From Paramecium sonneborni (Eukaryota; Ciliophora; Oligohymenophorea; Peniculida; Parameciidae), in the NCBI GenBank assembly GCA_905182985.1, contig CAJJDN010000150.1, positions 1-64,000 on the forward strand: 64,000 nucleotides of DNA, given 5' to 3'. The position numbers and the translations under genes are program-made. Positions 36,241 through 49,833 of this stretch are shown here, piece after piece. The notes beneath the pieces were generated by a model. It did not search any database. It saw only the letters and a list, made by a program, of their open reading frames with translations, and was not told where the DNA came from. Positions within the stretch are counted from its first letter, which is position 1; every line of letters begins with the position of its first letter.

Positions 36241-37862
36241 ATGGTTGAATATTATTAAATTAATCTAAAAAACATGAAAAAGAAATTCACTTTATAGTTT
36301 TGCCATCCTACAATAGAATAAGCTTATTAAAAAGATAGATTATTGAAATATTTGTGGATGAAGAAAATACTGGCAATATTAATCCTTTTGTTTTCAATGG
36401 CTGGTTTAATTAGTTCCCTTTTTTATGAAAAAAAAATAATCTTGTATTGGGAAATAGGATTTACAAGTTACAGCATATTTTTAGTTATAATATCCTTTAA
36501 GGGATCACCAGAAAAAGTAAAGACTATCTTTCAATTTACAAATATCATTTTATGTATCCTTTAGATACGTGTTAATTAATATTCTAACCCTTAATGTATT
36601 TATTTAAGTGGATAAAACATTATGATTTTCAATATGATAATGTTTTATTTTTCAAGTATCTAAGAAGCATCAATTTAACTGTTATTTTTTCTTATTTCTA
36701 GATGTTTAATAACTGGACTTGTAAATGATATGTTTATAGGCTAAGATATAATATCAATTGTTATAACAACTCTTGTTATATTGATTTTTATATATCAAAA
36801 TGATAAGATTTAAAGAGGATATTTCTTATTGTAATTCTCTGATAAACAATGGGGTATGAGTATTAATTAATTAAAGAATAAACTTTACCAATTATCATTT
36901 AAAGTCCTTTCATTATGTTTACTTTTGATGAAGAAAGATTGAATTTTAATTTAAAAATTGCTAATGATATGACAGGAATTTGTTGGGATAATGAAAAGGC
37001 ACCTTCTGAAAATTTAAGATTCTTTTTAAGATCATTTAAAATGGGAAATGATAATCTTGAATAATATTTAGTTACAAGAAGTAGAACTTGTAGTGATTAT
37101 AAAAAGATTTATTAATTTCAATTAAGAATTCAAAGAAATGAATCAATTTATGGAACCAAAAAATTTATTATTCGATTTTCAGATTTCTATTTAAGAGAAT
37201 AAGTATTTTTAATTGTTTTTGATTAACATGAATAAAAAGTTAGAATTTTAGAGAAAGTAAAAACTGCCTTGATTTAAGGTATAAATTAACATCAAAGTTT
37301 AACAATCAATTTCTTATAAAAGTAATAATAATTAATATAGAACTTAATTATTTCTAATAATTCTTTATGCACTATTTATAAAATGAAAATTCATTGTATG
37401 TATTTTATTGGCAAATATACTTAATGTAATAGTTTCTAAGAAATCGAACAAAAAATAATATCAATTAATATAACTGAGATGATTAAAGAATTAATTCAAA
37501 TATATTGTATGGCCTATAAATAAATTTAAATTGAGTTTTCTAGTAGTACATTTGAAGAAATTTCTATATTTAGTAATGAACAACTATTGAATATATTTTT
37601 AGTAATAATATTCCAAACTCTTATTCGACTTTGTTAAAACGGAAAAACAGTCTTTGTTCATGTCAGTGAAATTAATACTTAAAAAGATTTAGAACTAATA
37701 AAAATCAGTGTATTGTTTAACAAATCAGAAGAGCTTAAATAAAAATTAGTGTATAACTCATTATTTTATAAAATATAAGTAAGACTTAGTCCAAAAGTAG
37801 ATATTATATCTGATAATAATTGTAATGATCATTTTTATATTAAAATTAGCATGTCATTTTGA
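36241..37862 (+). CDS. Membrane sensor-like protein, family copy 2
   Basis: Tandem paralogue of the gene at 34517. MVEYYQINLKNMKKKFTLQF leads to about five membrane helices (ILAILILLFSMAGLISSLF; MIFNMIMFYFSS; IISIVITTLVILIFIY). A 23-base intron (GTATGA...TAAAG) near 36856 restores the frame to PFIMFTFDEERLNFNLKIANDMTGICWDNEKAP, a PAS-like segment matching copy 1. Then come QVFLIVFDQHEQKVRIL and the motif MKIHCMYFIGKY with IYCMAYKQIQIEF. No phospho-acceptor His or N/G1/G2 boxes of an ATPase are seen. About 530 residues. The role is unknown; sensing at a membrane is inferred from architecture. Confidence 0.8.
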
Positions 37863-38002
37863 AATTTATAAAGATTTAAATTAGTTGAATGCGATACGAA
37901 TGTTAGAGGAGGATTTGATATGACTCCATCTCAATTATTTAAAATTATATGTTTTACTTAAATTATATAAAATAAACAAATATAATATTAAATTATAATA
38001 AA

Positions 38003-39073
38003 TCATTTGATTTTATTTAAAAATGATAGTTTATCATTCCTTGTATTAGATCTTCTATTAAAGATAATCTTTCTTTGACTAAAAATTTAAATTTAATCTT
38101 CATCTTTAGACTTTTTTTATGAATTCATAATAGAGACACTTACTGATCTACCATTATGAGAGGAAATCTAATTGAAATTTAATTTTTATAATTAAGGTTA
38201 TTCTTTAAACCAAGTGTGATTTTGAATATCAAAAATATTAATTCTTTTTTTTGGATTATTAATAAAAATCTGACTCAATAAATTTGTTAAATCCTTATTT
38301 ATATTTTTTTTTGGAAAACTGTAATTACATTATATTATATTTCTACAAGTTTCAGAAGAGTTAACACCATCAAATGGAAGACTCCCAAAAACTAATCCAT
38401 AAATAATACATCCAATTGCCCAAACATCTTAAGAAGGTTAGATTTATTTTTAAGATTTCATAAGTTTTTCTGGAGCTAGATAAGATAAAGTACCTAAAAC
38501 ATTATCAATTTATTATTATTGTCCAATATAGTTCGAAACCCCAAAGTCAATAATTTTAATCTAACTTTTAAATTAAAAAATTACTTATTTAGAATTTTGA
38601 AATGTCAGCATGATATTTTCTAATTTCAAATCACAATGTACAATGTTTTTTTCATGACAATAAGCAATTGCATCTACTATTTATTTAGAATACAATTTTG
38701 CATCACTTTCAGATAATTTTGCTATAAGAATTTATATAGATTAATAATTACCATTAGCTTAGTTTATCAAAGAGCCACCATTCAAATATTCCATAACTAA
38801 TGTAATCTCTTTTTAATTTTACATTAAATAACAATAATGCATTTTAACAATATTTTTATGATCTAAGTTCTTTAAAATTATGGATTCTTTATAAATTCCA
38901 TCTAATTCTTAACCTAAGCAAGCTTAGTATTTAATTTTTTTTATTGCTACCAATTGTTTTGTGAATTTATTTTATCCTAATAATACTACTCCTTAACCAC
39001 CTTCACCAATCTTTTTGATGATATCATACTTTTATTAGAGAAAACTCGAGTTTTACCTCAATTAACTCAACAT
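38003..39073 (-). CDS. Protein kinase with HCD in place of HRD
   Basis: A Ser/Thr kinase of ~357 residues with little besides the kinase domain. Glycine loop IGEGGQGVVLLGQ, lysine in LVAIKKIKY, catalytic loop VHCDLKLENIML, metal-binding IDFGVSNYIG, activation-segment end GTLSYLAPEKL, and SQDVWAIGCIIYGLVFG. It resembles the SNF1/AMPK-CAMK group. The catalytic-loop arginine is a cysteine (HCD), so the kinase is of the non-RD type and not regulated by the usual Arg-phosphosite contact; the catalytic Asp is kept. No intron is needed. The start MLSQLRQNSSFLQQKYDII at 39071-39073 places the domain within 20 residues. A short basic tail ends at the TGA at 38003-38005. Confidence 0.88.
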
Positions 39074-39592
39074 AAAGAATATTCCTTTTTTTATATTAAT
39101 TAATTCACATTCTTTAATCTCAATTCAGTCTACTTTAGAGTCTCTTATAAATTTCACATTTTTTCATCAAGCAATATGAATCATTTTCTTAATATCTGAG
39201 AATGTTATTTTTTGATTTAGTTAGATATACAAGTAATTACAATTCAAAGAAATTAGAGAGTGCAAGATTTAACTTATTTTTTGGAATATTAAATTTATTG
39301 ATACTCATTTATTTTATTATTATTATTATAGAATTAACTATTGTCATTTTTATTTTATTTGAATTTTACATGGAATTTGAAATGATTATAAATTTAATCT
39401 CCTATCTATTTATTTATGGATTAGATGAAGATACTTTTAACTTTAGTTAGATGCATTAAGTTTAGTTTATAAACCATTTTTATGAAAAAGTTTATTAAAT
39501 AATAAATTGCAATAATATCGAATTTAAATGTATAATATTTTATAAAAAATTTCATATAATAATTTTAAATTTCTTAAATTGTATAATTATTG

Positions 39593-40759
39593 TCAATCAT
39601 ATATATCTTGAAATTTATTTAATGATTTTAATTAAGACACATCTTTATATAATTAAATGTTTATTCCATTATCACTTATTTTAATTTAGCTTTCAGGAGA
39701 GTGCAATTTTAAATACATTTTTATAACCAGATTTTTATTTAAATTTTCTAATAGAATAAATGAATTAAGACAAATAATTTGAATGAATAAAATTTCTAAT
39801 TTAGAATGTAAAATAATTCTTATTTTTGATCTTTGATCTGTTGTTGTTTTTCTGAGAGTGATTTATAATAATTGAATGATAAAATCTTAAGGCATATCTT
39901 TATAATGAATTGCATCAAATCGATTATCAGTTGTATCAAATTAAAGATTAATATCAATATATGCTTTTTAAAATAATGATATTATGGCTGTAAACAATTA
40001 TTTAAAATCAATACAAGCTGTTTAAAAATATGTATAGGCCTAAGAGAATGAATTCGATATCTTATATTTTCCTTGAAAATATAAATGATGAAGTTTTAAT
40101 TAATATAGTAATTGAATTCTAGAAGTTTCATTTTGTAAACTAAGATTAATTAATGTAGCTTGTTTTTTTAAGAAATTATAGACTAATTATTAATGTTAAC
40201 CAATTAAATTAATTAGTTTATCTTTAGTAGATTATAAATATTATGCTCTTAATTTAGATTATTCTAATACAATTAGAAAATTAGAATCTAAATGATAAAA
40301 TTCTGCTAGAAGAATATTAGTTTCCTCAAAATCAACAGAATCATATTAATTTGGTCTAAGTGTGTACTGATTTAAATCAAAAAAATTGGTTTGTTTTTCA
40401 ATTCGGTTCAGTATAAATTATTCAATAGTTACATTAGAAATTTGTTGGAGTCTAAAAAATTATCTAAAATTATCTTCTTATTAGAATTCTTATTTACAAT
40501 AAGGAAATCTATCAATTTTATTTGAATTTTTGTATTTAAAGCACATTCTATTGTGATCAAATGAGAATAGAACAAATGGATCATTAATTACTGAAGGCAA
40601 TAATTAATCTAAATAAAATATGGATTATACGCCAATCGTTTCCTTAATTGTTTCTTAAAAATAATAGTCTTCTTTGTTTTTCTATAGTGTAGAGTACAGA
40701 TATAAAACAAATTTAACATAAAATAGATAATATTATAGAACAACTATCGGTTTAGCCAT
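39593..40759 (-). CDS. Sensor-like family copy 3, lacking most membrane helices
   Basis: An intronless frame of 388 residues from MAKPIVVLQYYLFYVKFVLY (40757-40759) to the TGA at 39593-39595. It aligns with the cytosolic half of copies 1 and 2. The PAS-like part reads DPFVLFSFDHNRMCFKYKN, the next block FLIVLEQSKLRA, then LKLHHLYFQGKYKISNSF and ISLFQKAYIDINLQFD. The C-terminus continues beyond the others (LHSPESQIKISDNGINIQL), and its SDNGIN resembles the G1 box (DxGxG) of a histidine-kinase ATPase but lacks the second glycine. Only one hydrophobic stretch remains at the start, so the five-helix membrane part has been lost or lies unrecognised upstream. Confidence 0.7.
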
Positions 40760-40809
40760 CAAAAAGACCTGCAATTAATAATTTGAATGTAGTTTAAAAG
40801 AAAGAGTTG

Positions 40810-41055
40810 ATGGCAGCTAATTTAAAATCAATAATAAGGAGTATTGTTGTATGTGTAATGGCTAAATTACTACCAAGAATAAATTAATTAGTTCCTTATT
40901 AATCATAAACTTAATGTAAAACTAGTAAATTATTGATAAAAACCATACAAAATATGGTACCAGATGAACAGAATTTAAAAATTAAAATGGACATCAATAT
41001 TATCAATGATAAGATTGCTGATGTAATTAATATGCCCACAACGTTTTCTTATTGA
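40810..41055 (+). CDS. Small unrecognised protein, 81 residues
   Basis: An intronless frame MAANLKSIIRSIVVCVMAKLL to TTFSY, with TGA at 41053-41055. It contains an ordered-looking stretch VPDEQNLKIKMDINIINDKIADVINMP. Protein-like sequence continues after the stop in the same frame (AKLINLISVITKDNKAIFL), so either a 3' intron is missed or the stop is a mutation. It is divergent from sensor copy 3, with only 50 bases between the starts. Confidence 0.4.
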
Positions 41056-41308
41056 GCAAAACTTATTAATCTTATTAGTGTTATAACAAAAGATAATAAG
41101 GCTATTTTCTTAAAGGTATCATAACAATGTTGTTCTTTTTCTTTTTGATACAAAGTTTCTAAATGGTGCTATTTAAAGGTTTGTGTAAATTTATTCATTG
41201 TTTAATTAATGAGATGAGAATATCTAAATGAATAGTTAATATATATATCTAAGATATAATAATAAAGTAATTATTTGATGATTATTAATTATCTTTATAG
41301 TTTAATAA

Positions 41309-41569
41309 ATGAGTCTGAATAATAATCAGAGATGGTGATTTGAAGATAAGTATTTTAGTGTTTAATTTAAAAATCAAATAATGATGAAAAATGTAAGAAG
41401 TAGAAATGATGATGAATAGTAAAAAGTTTAGAAATGGAAGATAATTGATTAAGATAAAAAAGATAAGAAAAATTTGATTAATAATTAAACAAAATTAATA
41501 ATTTATAAGGGGAGAAATAAAATAAATAAATTAATTATTTATATATAAAATAAATAATGTCAAGAGTGA
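41309..41569 (+). CDS. Small basic protein, ~78 residues, weakly supported
   Basis: MSLNNNQR, then a 24-base intron (GTGATT...TTTAG), then VQFKNQIMMKNVRSRNDDEQQ and a Lys-rich tail. The TGA at 41567-41569 overlaps the first 13 bases of the SF-assemblin frame, which argues that the 3' end is wrong or the frame is not a gene. No family is recognised. Confidence 0.3.
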
Positions 41570-42408
41570 AGTAATCATTATGTAAGAATAATAAATATAA
41601 TGATTAGATGCATAGCCATCTCCAAGTACAGGAAGAATTTAAAAGATTTCTGAGAAATTATCAACAATATAGATAGGAGTAGAGAATGAGAGATTTTAGA
41701 GATTGGAATAAGCTGAATAACGTATTTAATAGGCTGAGGATGCATTTAATGAATTTTAAGAATAGATTTTTACAAAGCTTAATGGATTAAGAGATTAAGT
41801 AAATAATAGATAAGATAGGTTAACAGTTAGGTAAATTATAGAAGTAGGTGGAAGATGATAGATAGGCAAAAGAATAAGCAATAGATGCAAAGAATAGAGA
41901 TGTATAGGCATTGACAAAGAAGTTTGAGAATGCAATAGAGAATGAATAATAAGGAAAGAAGGAAGGAGAAGCAAAGATACTTAGATTGACAGAAGATAAA
42001 TCAGCATTATTAAGGACAGAAGTATAGAAGGAGACAGCATAAAGAGTAGATGCAATTGAAGGAATTCATTAAGGATTGTAAAATGATTTACCAAAGATTT
42101 AAGAAGCTATTAGAGAAGAAGCTAATGAAAGAGATGAATCAGATTAAAATGTATTAATTATTAAATAAATAATATAGGTAATGAAATCAATCACAGATGA
42201 ATTAGTTAAATTAAGTAATTTAATTAATGTTGAGAAGAGGAATAGAGATGAAAGTGAATAATCAATATTTGAGATGTTAAAAGATATTGTAAATAGGGTG
42301 AAGGTTGAATTAGATTAAGAAAAGAGAAGTAGAGAATAATCAGAAGAACATCTACTTAGTTTATTGGAAGATACATGTAATAAATTAAGTATTGCAGCAA
42401 ATTTATGA
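41557..42408 (+). CDS. SF-assemblin / striated rootlet protein
   Basis: A coiled-coil component of the striated fibres attached to basal bodies. It has a short non-coiled head with Ser/Pro repeats (MSRVKQSL...PSPSTGRIQKISEKL) and then an uninterrupted coiled-coil rod of ~230 residues that begins VENERFQRLEQAEQRIQQAEDAFNEFQ and includes ARTKKFENAIENEQQGKKEGEAKIL-type heptads, as in the SF-assemblin family. Introns: GTAAGA...GATTAG (26 bases) near 41582 and GTAAAT...TAACAG (28 bases) near 41799. Spliced length ~265 residues, which matches the family. Paramecium has many SF-assemblin genes (family knowledge), so the exact subfamily is not assigned. Confidence 0.85.
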
Positions 42409-43819
42409 AGAATTTGATATATTAATATAACATTAATATATATATTTAAATGGTTTTAATTCATTATAAGAAAACACAATTAAATCAATTCTTATATGAA
42501 TGTAATAAACGATCTTGTTGAAAGTAATTATTACCTAATATTACTTTAGTAAATAATATGAGGATTCTTCTACATCCTTTAGTTGTGCTAGTAAGATCTA
42601 GCTACACATAATATATTAATTATTTCATGATGGTTTATCGGAACATTAAAACCTATAGATACAAGAGGATTATCTTAATAATCTCTTATTGATGCACTTA
42701 TTAAAACTATGGCATCTTATGGGCAGTTACTTACTAATTAATATTACCTCGTTAAAGTCAATAAATTTAGTTGATTTAAAATAATGTTTAACGTATGATT
42801 ATATGTTAGCCTGGATAACATTGATTACCAGCTAGAGAAATCTTAGAAGGTTAATATCATACTTAACCTACATTCAAAGAATAATATGATTTCTTAGATG
42901 AATAATAAACATCTTTATGCGAGACAGGTTAAGGTGAATTATTATTATATTTTATTAAAAAATTATCTAAACTAAAATTTTAATATTTCTCATTCTATTT
43001 TTTATTAGATTGTTATATTATAAAAAATTGGAGCAGAAACACCTTTTAGTGTTGATGCTGAAACATAAAAAAATAAAAACATTCTATTATACAAAATAAG
43101 AAGAATAAAAAGGAGACATTTTACATTATACTATTTTAGGATTTAGAAGTTGATGCTGAAAATTAATATCTAAATCTTAATATAATCCTAAATAATTGAA
43201 ATTATAACTAATGGGAGATAATGATAAAATTTCATAATATATAAAAAGTTAATTAATTATTTTATTAATTTATGAAGCAAATATTATAAGAAACTTAAAA
43301 GAGGTTCAATCTTATTTAACTTAAAATCATTGAAATTATGACTTAAGCTAAACAATGAATACTATAGCAAAATTAATATTGATGAAACTTTGAGAGCCAT
43401 TTAATTAATTTAAAATATGCACTTTATTGAACTGATAAATATATTTTTAAAAAAATTAAAACAATAAGGCACCAAAATTAAACAAATCTATAATCTCTAT
43501 TGTTAAATAACTATTATTAATAATAATTTGGACAACGAACAAATAGTTACATAAGAATAAAGTATTTCTATTTAAATTATCAACATAGTGGATTCTTTTT
43601 TTATTTTAAGAATCAACTTCAATAAAATTATGATTGTTATCTATTCTATATTCTTACAATATAGGCTCATAATAGAATATTGGTTATTTATAAAATTTTG
43701 TTTAATAATCATTATTAGTTTAAATGAAAAGACAACATTCTGATTGTTTTGAGACTTCCTAAACCGAATGGATAGTATAAAGAATAGATAATTACCTAAT
43801 TATCACAATATTACTAAGC
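42409..43819 (+). other. Stretch with broken coding remnants
   Basis: No intact gene. On the + strand between about 42590 and 42940 two stretches read convincingly: WFIGTLKPIDTRGLSQQSLI with DALIKTMASYGQLLTNQYYL after it, and LPAREILEGQYHTQPTFKEQ followed by YDFLDEQQTSLCETG. They are interrupted by in-frame TGA codons and a frame change; one 20-base intron (GTTAAA...TTTAG) is plausible between them. Near 43030 IGAETPFSVDAET is another fragment. A decayed gene of unknown family is the best reading. Confidence 0.4.
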
Positions 43820-44209
43820 ATGGCAAATCAAACAGAAAAATCGCTATTAGATTTAATTGCTTACTATTCTAATATTATCAACTAAATGAGCTAATTTAAA
43901 ATAGTTTCTTATGAAAATTAGTAGGCCAACGAGCTGTAAAATCAATTAGCAATAATCAGAAATCATTTAAATCAAGAATATTAAGTTTAAAATCCGCAAT
44001 AATTCATTTCTGAATGGTTGAAAATGAAATAGGCAGCTCCTTTTTTGGTTACATTCTAAATAGCAGAGAATGAAAAAAACTTAATCTAATCTAAAGTAAA
44101 ACAAGTTGAGGAAATTGTTAGATTTTTTAATATAGCATTTTAAAATTCTAATTTAGAGGACCTTTATGATAAAACAATTCTATTCCTAAAGACTTTAGAT
44201 AAGGTTTGA
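43820..44209 (+). CDS. Small helical protein, 129 residues, unrecognised
   Basis: An intronless frame MANQTEKSLLDLIAYYSNII to LFLKTLDKV, TGA at 44207-44209. It is entirely helical, with a globular-looking middle (QFISEWLKMKQAAPFLVTFQ) and a helix KQVEEIVRFFNIAF. An in-frame ATG upstream at 43723 would add ~32 residues (MKRQHSDCFETSQTEWIV), but the shorter start has better composition. No family is recognised. Confidence 0.6.
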
Positions 44210-44397
44210 TGTATACATTTTTGTTCTAACTTGTTCTAACATTTAAAATTCACTATTTTAACATTTTATTTCTTTCTATAAAAATATATATGTAATCTTC
44301 AAATATGTCCATAAAACTAAATATTCATCTATATAGTATATAAGACTCTAAATCAAATTTTATCGTAAAGCTTCTAAATTAATTGATATGTTGACCA

Positions 44398-45290
44398 ACT
44401 TATGAATAATCTTTTAAGATTTGTAATTGATTCCAAAAAAAAAGATTATTTCCTTCCTGTTTATCCTTAATTAAATTAGAGAGAGGAAGTTTGAATTCCT
44501 ATTCCTAAATGTTTTTATTCATTTATTTCCTAATACAAAAAAGCATGATAAAAATCAAAACAATCTTACATATTAAGCTAATGATTGTATTTCTTTTGAT
44601 GCTTTTATATATCAACAAGGTGTTTGGATATATGAAAATATGATCGATATTGCCAGAAATCCAAAAAAATTTTAATAGATAATAATTTTATAAAGTAGAA
44701 AGATTAAATTCGTCTCCTTAGATTTAAAAAGGGTATATTTAAGAACAATAAGAACAAATAAGTAATTAAAATTAATCAGAGGTCGATTTGAAATGAATAA
44801 TAAGGCAATATTCAGTATATATTTAAAAAGCAATGATTGAAAATAGTATTATTACAGAAGGAAAGGAGATAATTCATAATAATGAAAATAGAAACTTAGA
44901 TGGAGATATATTTGAAAAAGTCTACTAATAAGAGGACATAAAAGAGCAATTATCTATTGATGAAATTTAAATGTAAATGTATAAAAGAAAGAAGAGGAAA
45001 AACAAAAAAAAGATTAGGGAGGAGAAGGAATATAAGGGATAATTAAAAAATGAAAGAAAAATGAATAAGAAATATATGAATAAGGAGAATAAAAATAAAT
45101 AGCATCAAGAAATTTAAAAATAAGCATTTTAAAGGAAATAAACTTCAATGAATTTAAAAATCACTAGATTAAAATTAAACTAATAATAATATAGTTCTCA
45201 ATTATAAAATTCTTTTGGGAAGATTATAATCTTAAATAACTTTTTAAGTTTAAAAAATTATTTAGAATTCTATAAATATAGATGAATAAA
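44398..45290 (+). pseudogene. Probable broken gene, charged protein
   Basis: It begins well at MNNLLRFVIDSKKKDYFLPV then YPQLNQREE and stops at TGA near 44490. The neighbouring frames continue: NTKKHDKNQNNLTYQANDCI then SFDAFIYQQGVWIYENM, later NLDGDIFEKVYQQEDIKEQ and a very basic MYKRKKRKNKKKIREEKEYK stretch ending near 45290. At least three frame changes or TGA codons lie between them, and no GT...AG intron of normal size joins the pieces. It could be a decayed gene or a gene with homopolymer errors. The basic C-terminal part vaguely recalls mitochondrial ribosomal proteins, but I do not assign it. Confidence 0.4.
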
Positions 45291-45584
45291 AATAGTAGTT
45301 GATTTAAAAGTAATATATAGCATCATTTTATTAAAACACAAGTTTATTTATATATAAATATATGGATTAGTAAATTATATGCTCATAAGAATTATTTCAT
45401 TAATTTTTAATTAAATTAGTCATTTTATTCTTATAAGTCGTATTTAGTAGGATATCAGGAATTAATAAATTAAAAAATAAATAACAATAATAAGGTGTTG
45501 AGATATTGAAATAAGAAAAGGATTTGAAGAAGAATTCGTTCAAGTTTGTTAGGATAAAAGCATAAGAATTTATGGAATCTGTAA

Positions 45585-45836
45585 ATGATTATATTTATGA
45601 ATTAAAATAAATTTTAATCTGATTCTGGAGGCACAAAAACAAAAGTTTCTGAAGAAGAAAACTTTCTGCTTGTCATGAATTAAGTCTTAGATAGACACAA
45701 ATCAATAGCTGCAAAGAATAATGAAAGTTAACTTCTTTAGAATGCTCTTAAAGCTTTACAATAAGAATTAAATGAAGCAGAATCTAAGAATCCTGGATCA
45801 GCAAAATAAATATTAGATTCTATTTTCAATAATTGA
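45585..45836 (+). CDS. Small acidic helical protein, possibly truncated at its 5' end
   Basis: The frame MIIFMNQNKFQSDSGGTKTK, then VSEEENFLLVMNQVLDRHKS and LLQNALKALQQELNEAESK, TGA at 45834-45836. Immediately upstream another frame is also protein-like (KFVRIKAQEFMESVNDYIYE). A one-base change in the T run near 45612 would fuse it to this frame, giving a longer protein that starts well upstream. It is convergent with the AGC kinase, whose stop is 47 bases away. No family is recognised. Confidence 0.5.
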
Positions 45837-45883
45837 ATAATAAGATTATAAAATAATTTTGAATTAATCCATCTATAAAACAG

Positions 45884-47656
<1,773 letters not shown>

Positions 47657-47708
47657 TTCTTTAATAAATTATTTAATAACATCGATAGATATACAAATCC
47701 AAAAAAAT

Positions 47709-47781
47709 AGCCAATTGGGGGAATTGAACCCCCGACCCTTTGCTTACGAGGCAAATGCTCTAACCACTGAGCTAAACCGGC
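47709..47781 (-). tRNA. tRNA-Thr (CGT)
   Basis: A 73-base cloverleaf on the minus strand. Acceptor arm GCCGGTT/AATTGGC, D arm with AGCTCAGTGGTTAGAGC, anticodon stem TTTGC/GCAAA around CTCGTAA (anticodon CGT), and T arm GGGGG-TTCAATT-CCCCC. No intron and no encoded CCA. It reads ACG threonine codons, which are rare in such A+T-rich genes. Confidence 0.95.
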
Positions 47782-47814
47782 ATCATTAAATACTACATTT
47801 CTTTAATATATAAA

Positions 47815-48401
47815 TCATAATTCATCATGCATCTTCTTTACATATTATATAAACTTATGTTCGAATTGCATTGCTGCATAATCCAATTAAGTCTCACTTA
47901 TTCCTTTATAATTATCTATTCCATTCTCTAAAATATCTATAAATCTCTCTTATTCTCCCTAATAATCTTCTGTCACAAATGCTATCTTCACAGTTGTACC
48001 TAATTTATTATCTATCTTTACTCTTACCTTTCTTTACCTCAGGCTTTACTGTCAAAACTACACTCTTATATTAATCCTCATTTATTATCACTTAAGGTAC
48101 AAAATTCTAAAGACTTAAACCAACTGCATTTCCATTCATTCCAAATTATAAAAAAAAATCTGTCTCAGGAAACAATTCCTTTAAATCTAACACATTATTT
48201 TTCATATTTACTTTTAGCTTTCGATCTCTCATGATATATTACAAATTGATTATATTTCTCTGAATAACACAATACTCCATCAAATTCTTTATAATATCCA
48301 TCCAATACAGTTGCAACTTATACTTTTACTTTCTACAATCCTGCTTCCTTTTAATCGCAATAACCAAAAACGAATAATGCAAACAACACTATTAAACTCA
48401 T
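47815..48401 (-). CDS. Secreted protein of unknown function, ~170 residues
   Basis: It starts with a signal peptide, MSLIVLFALFVFGYCDQ. The mature part has alternating strands and loops (GLQKVKVQVATVLDGYYKEF; LDLKELFPETDFFLQFGMNG; FVPQVIINEDQYKSVVLTVK) and ends with helices FIDILENGIDNYKGISE and FIQYVKKMHDEL. Two short introns are needed, one of 16 bases or a little more near 48290 and one of 22 bases (GTAAAG...TAAAG) near 48020. The first is unusually short, so this splice choice is uncertain. No family is recognised. It lies 33 bases downstream of the tRNA-Thr gene, on the opposite side of it from the kinase. Confidence 0.6.
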
Positions 48402-48750
48402 TATTATTAATCAAATTTTTTTCATTATTTTTATTCTTAAATATTTATATCTCTACACGTAAGCATGTTTCAATTATTAATTTTTTTTAATTTTATTATC
48501 AATCTCCTTACATTACTAATCAAATAACACTATTCAATATTAATATTTATTAAATGCTCTTACAAATAAATATTCTTCACTTATTTTAATCTAACTAAAT
48601 AATTTACAAATTTTAAATTTACTATTATATATTTTATAAATTGTACATAGTAAAGAAATATAATTTATGATATCTAGCATCTCTTTTTTAATTTTATTTT
48701 ACAATTTAATTATTATAGATATCAAAATATATTTATTAAAAATTACAACC

Positions 48751-49832
48751 TGTAAAGAATGATCAAAATTCAAATTTAAGAGACTTAAATATTTTACTTA
48801 AAAATTAATCCAACATAATTATCTGATACATTTTTATATAATAATAGAATTTAATTTAAAGCAATTGGTTCATTATTACTTATTTCGTTAACAAAAATCT
48901 TGAAAAAGAAACAACAATGAAGTCAAAATCTTATGTATAATATGATGTATATTTCAATTTTTTTAATTTCTTCTTAATCATGCTCTAATCTCTGTATTTT
49001 TAATATAAGGCCATAAATACTATTTGAATAAATTTTAATTCATATATATTATATAAAATTTGCCTTTTACTATAAACTAACTTCTAAAAATGTTCAGCTC
49101 TTCTATATCTTACCCTATATTTCATCATTCACTCTGTAAAATAATTAAATACATCATTCAGAAATTCCCTTAAGAAGTTTTCAACTTAATGTTTTTCACT
49201 TATTGAAAAGTAAAAATATATTTTAATCTATTAAATTATCCTAAATAATTTTAGGATTGAAGCTATAATCTATCTTCTATAAATCAATATCAAATATTAT
49301 GCTATTATTAATAATTAGATTCATTATTGCAAATAGTTTATTTCTTATTTTCTAGAAAAAAAACTCATTTTAATAATTACTCATTTAAATCATTAGTTAT
49401 TTTTGTTAAAAACTCGATTTTTTTCATAAACTTAAATATTCAATTTATTTTAGCACTTAAAGAAACTTTTTCATCCTTTTGTGAAAATGCTTAAAAATCT
49501 TTTAAGTAAAAATATCTCAATGCTTTATAAAAATCTTATCTATTTTCAAACTTCTTATAAAATTATTAGAACACATCTAATTTATTAAAATAGATTAAAC
49601 TTTTAATAAATAAAAATTTTTTGCACAAAATAAAAATTAAAAATTTTAAATTTAATTTATAAATTTACAAAGATTTCAAAGAAATTTTAACTTGATTTAG
49701 GATTCTCAATTTCAACCTTTCTTACAAGAGTATATAAAATATACCTTATTTATTGAGTGTTATGTTATTTATATTAGAGAGTTGCTTTATCCAAGAATTT
49801 TTAATTCAAAAAAAAGTAATTTCATATTTCCA
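48751..49832. repeat. Duplicated 1,082-bp segment, copy 1
   Basis: Begins TGTAAAGAATGATCAAAATT and ends TTTCATATTTCCA, directly followed by the N at 49833. It appears identical to 49834-50915 over its whole length, and the two copies have exactly the same size. Confidence 0.92.
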
Positions 49833-49833
49833 N
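49833..49833. other. Assembly gap (single N)
   Basis: The only ambiguous base in the window, placed exactly between the two identical copies. This is the signature of two contigs joined by a minimum-size gap without merging their overlapping ends. Confidence 0.95.

Noticed and set aside
36343..36564. Separate small membrane protein starting MKYLWMKKILAILI
   Set aside because: It is in frame with, and part of, the larger sensor-like protein starting at 36241.
39202..39786. A + strand hydrophobic frame beginning MLFFDLVRYTSNYNSKKLES, 194 codons
   Set aside because: Its second part overlaps the C-terminal coding region of sensor copy 3 on the other strand, and it has no homology to the membrane part of the family. 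Poly-Ile/Phe sequence is expected by chance in A+T-rich DNA.
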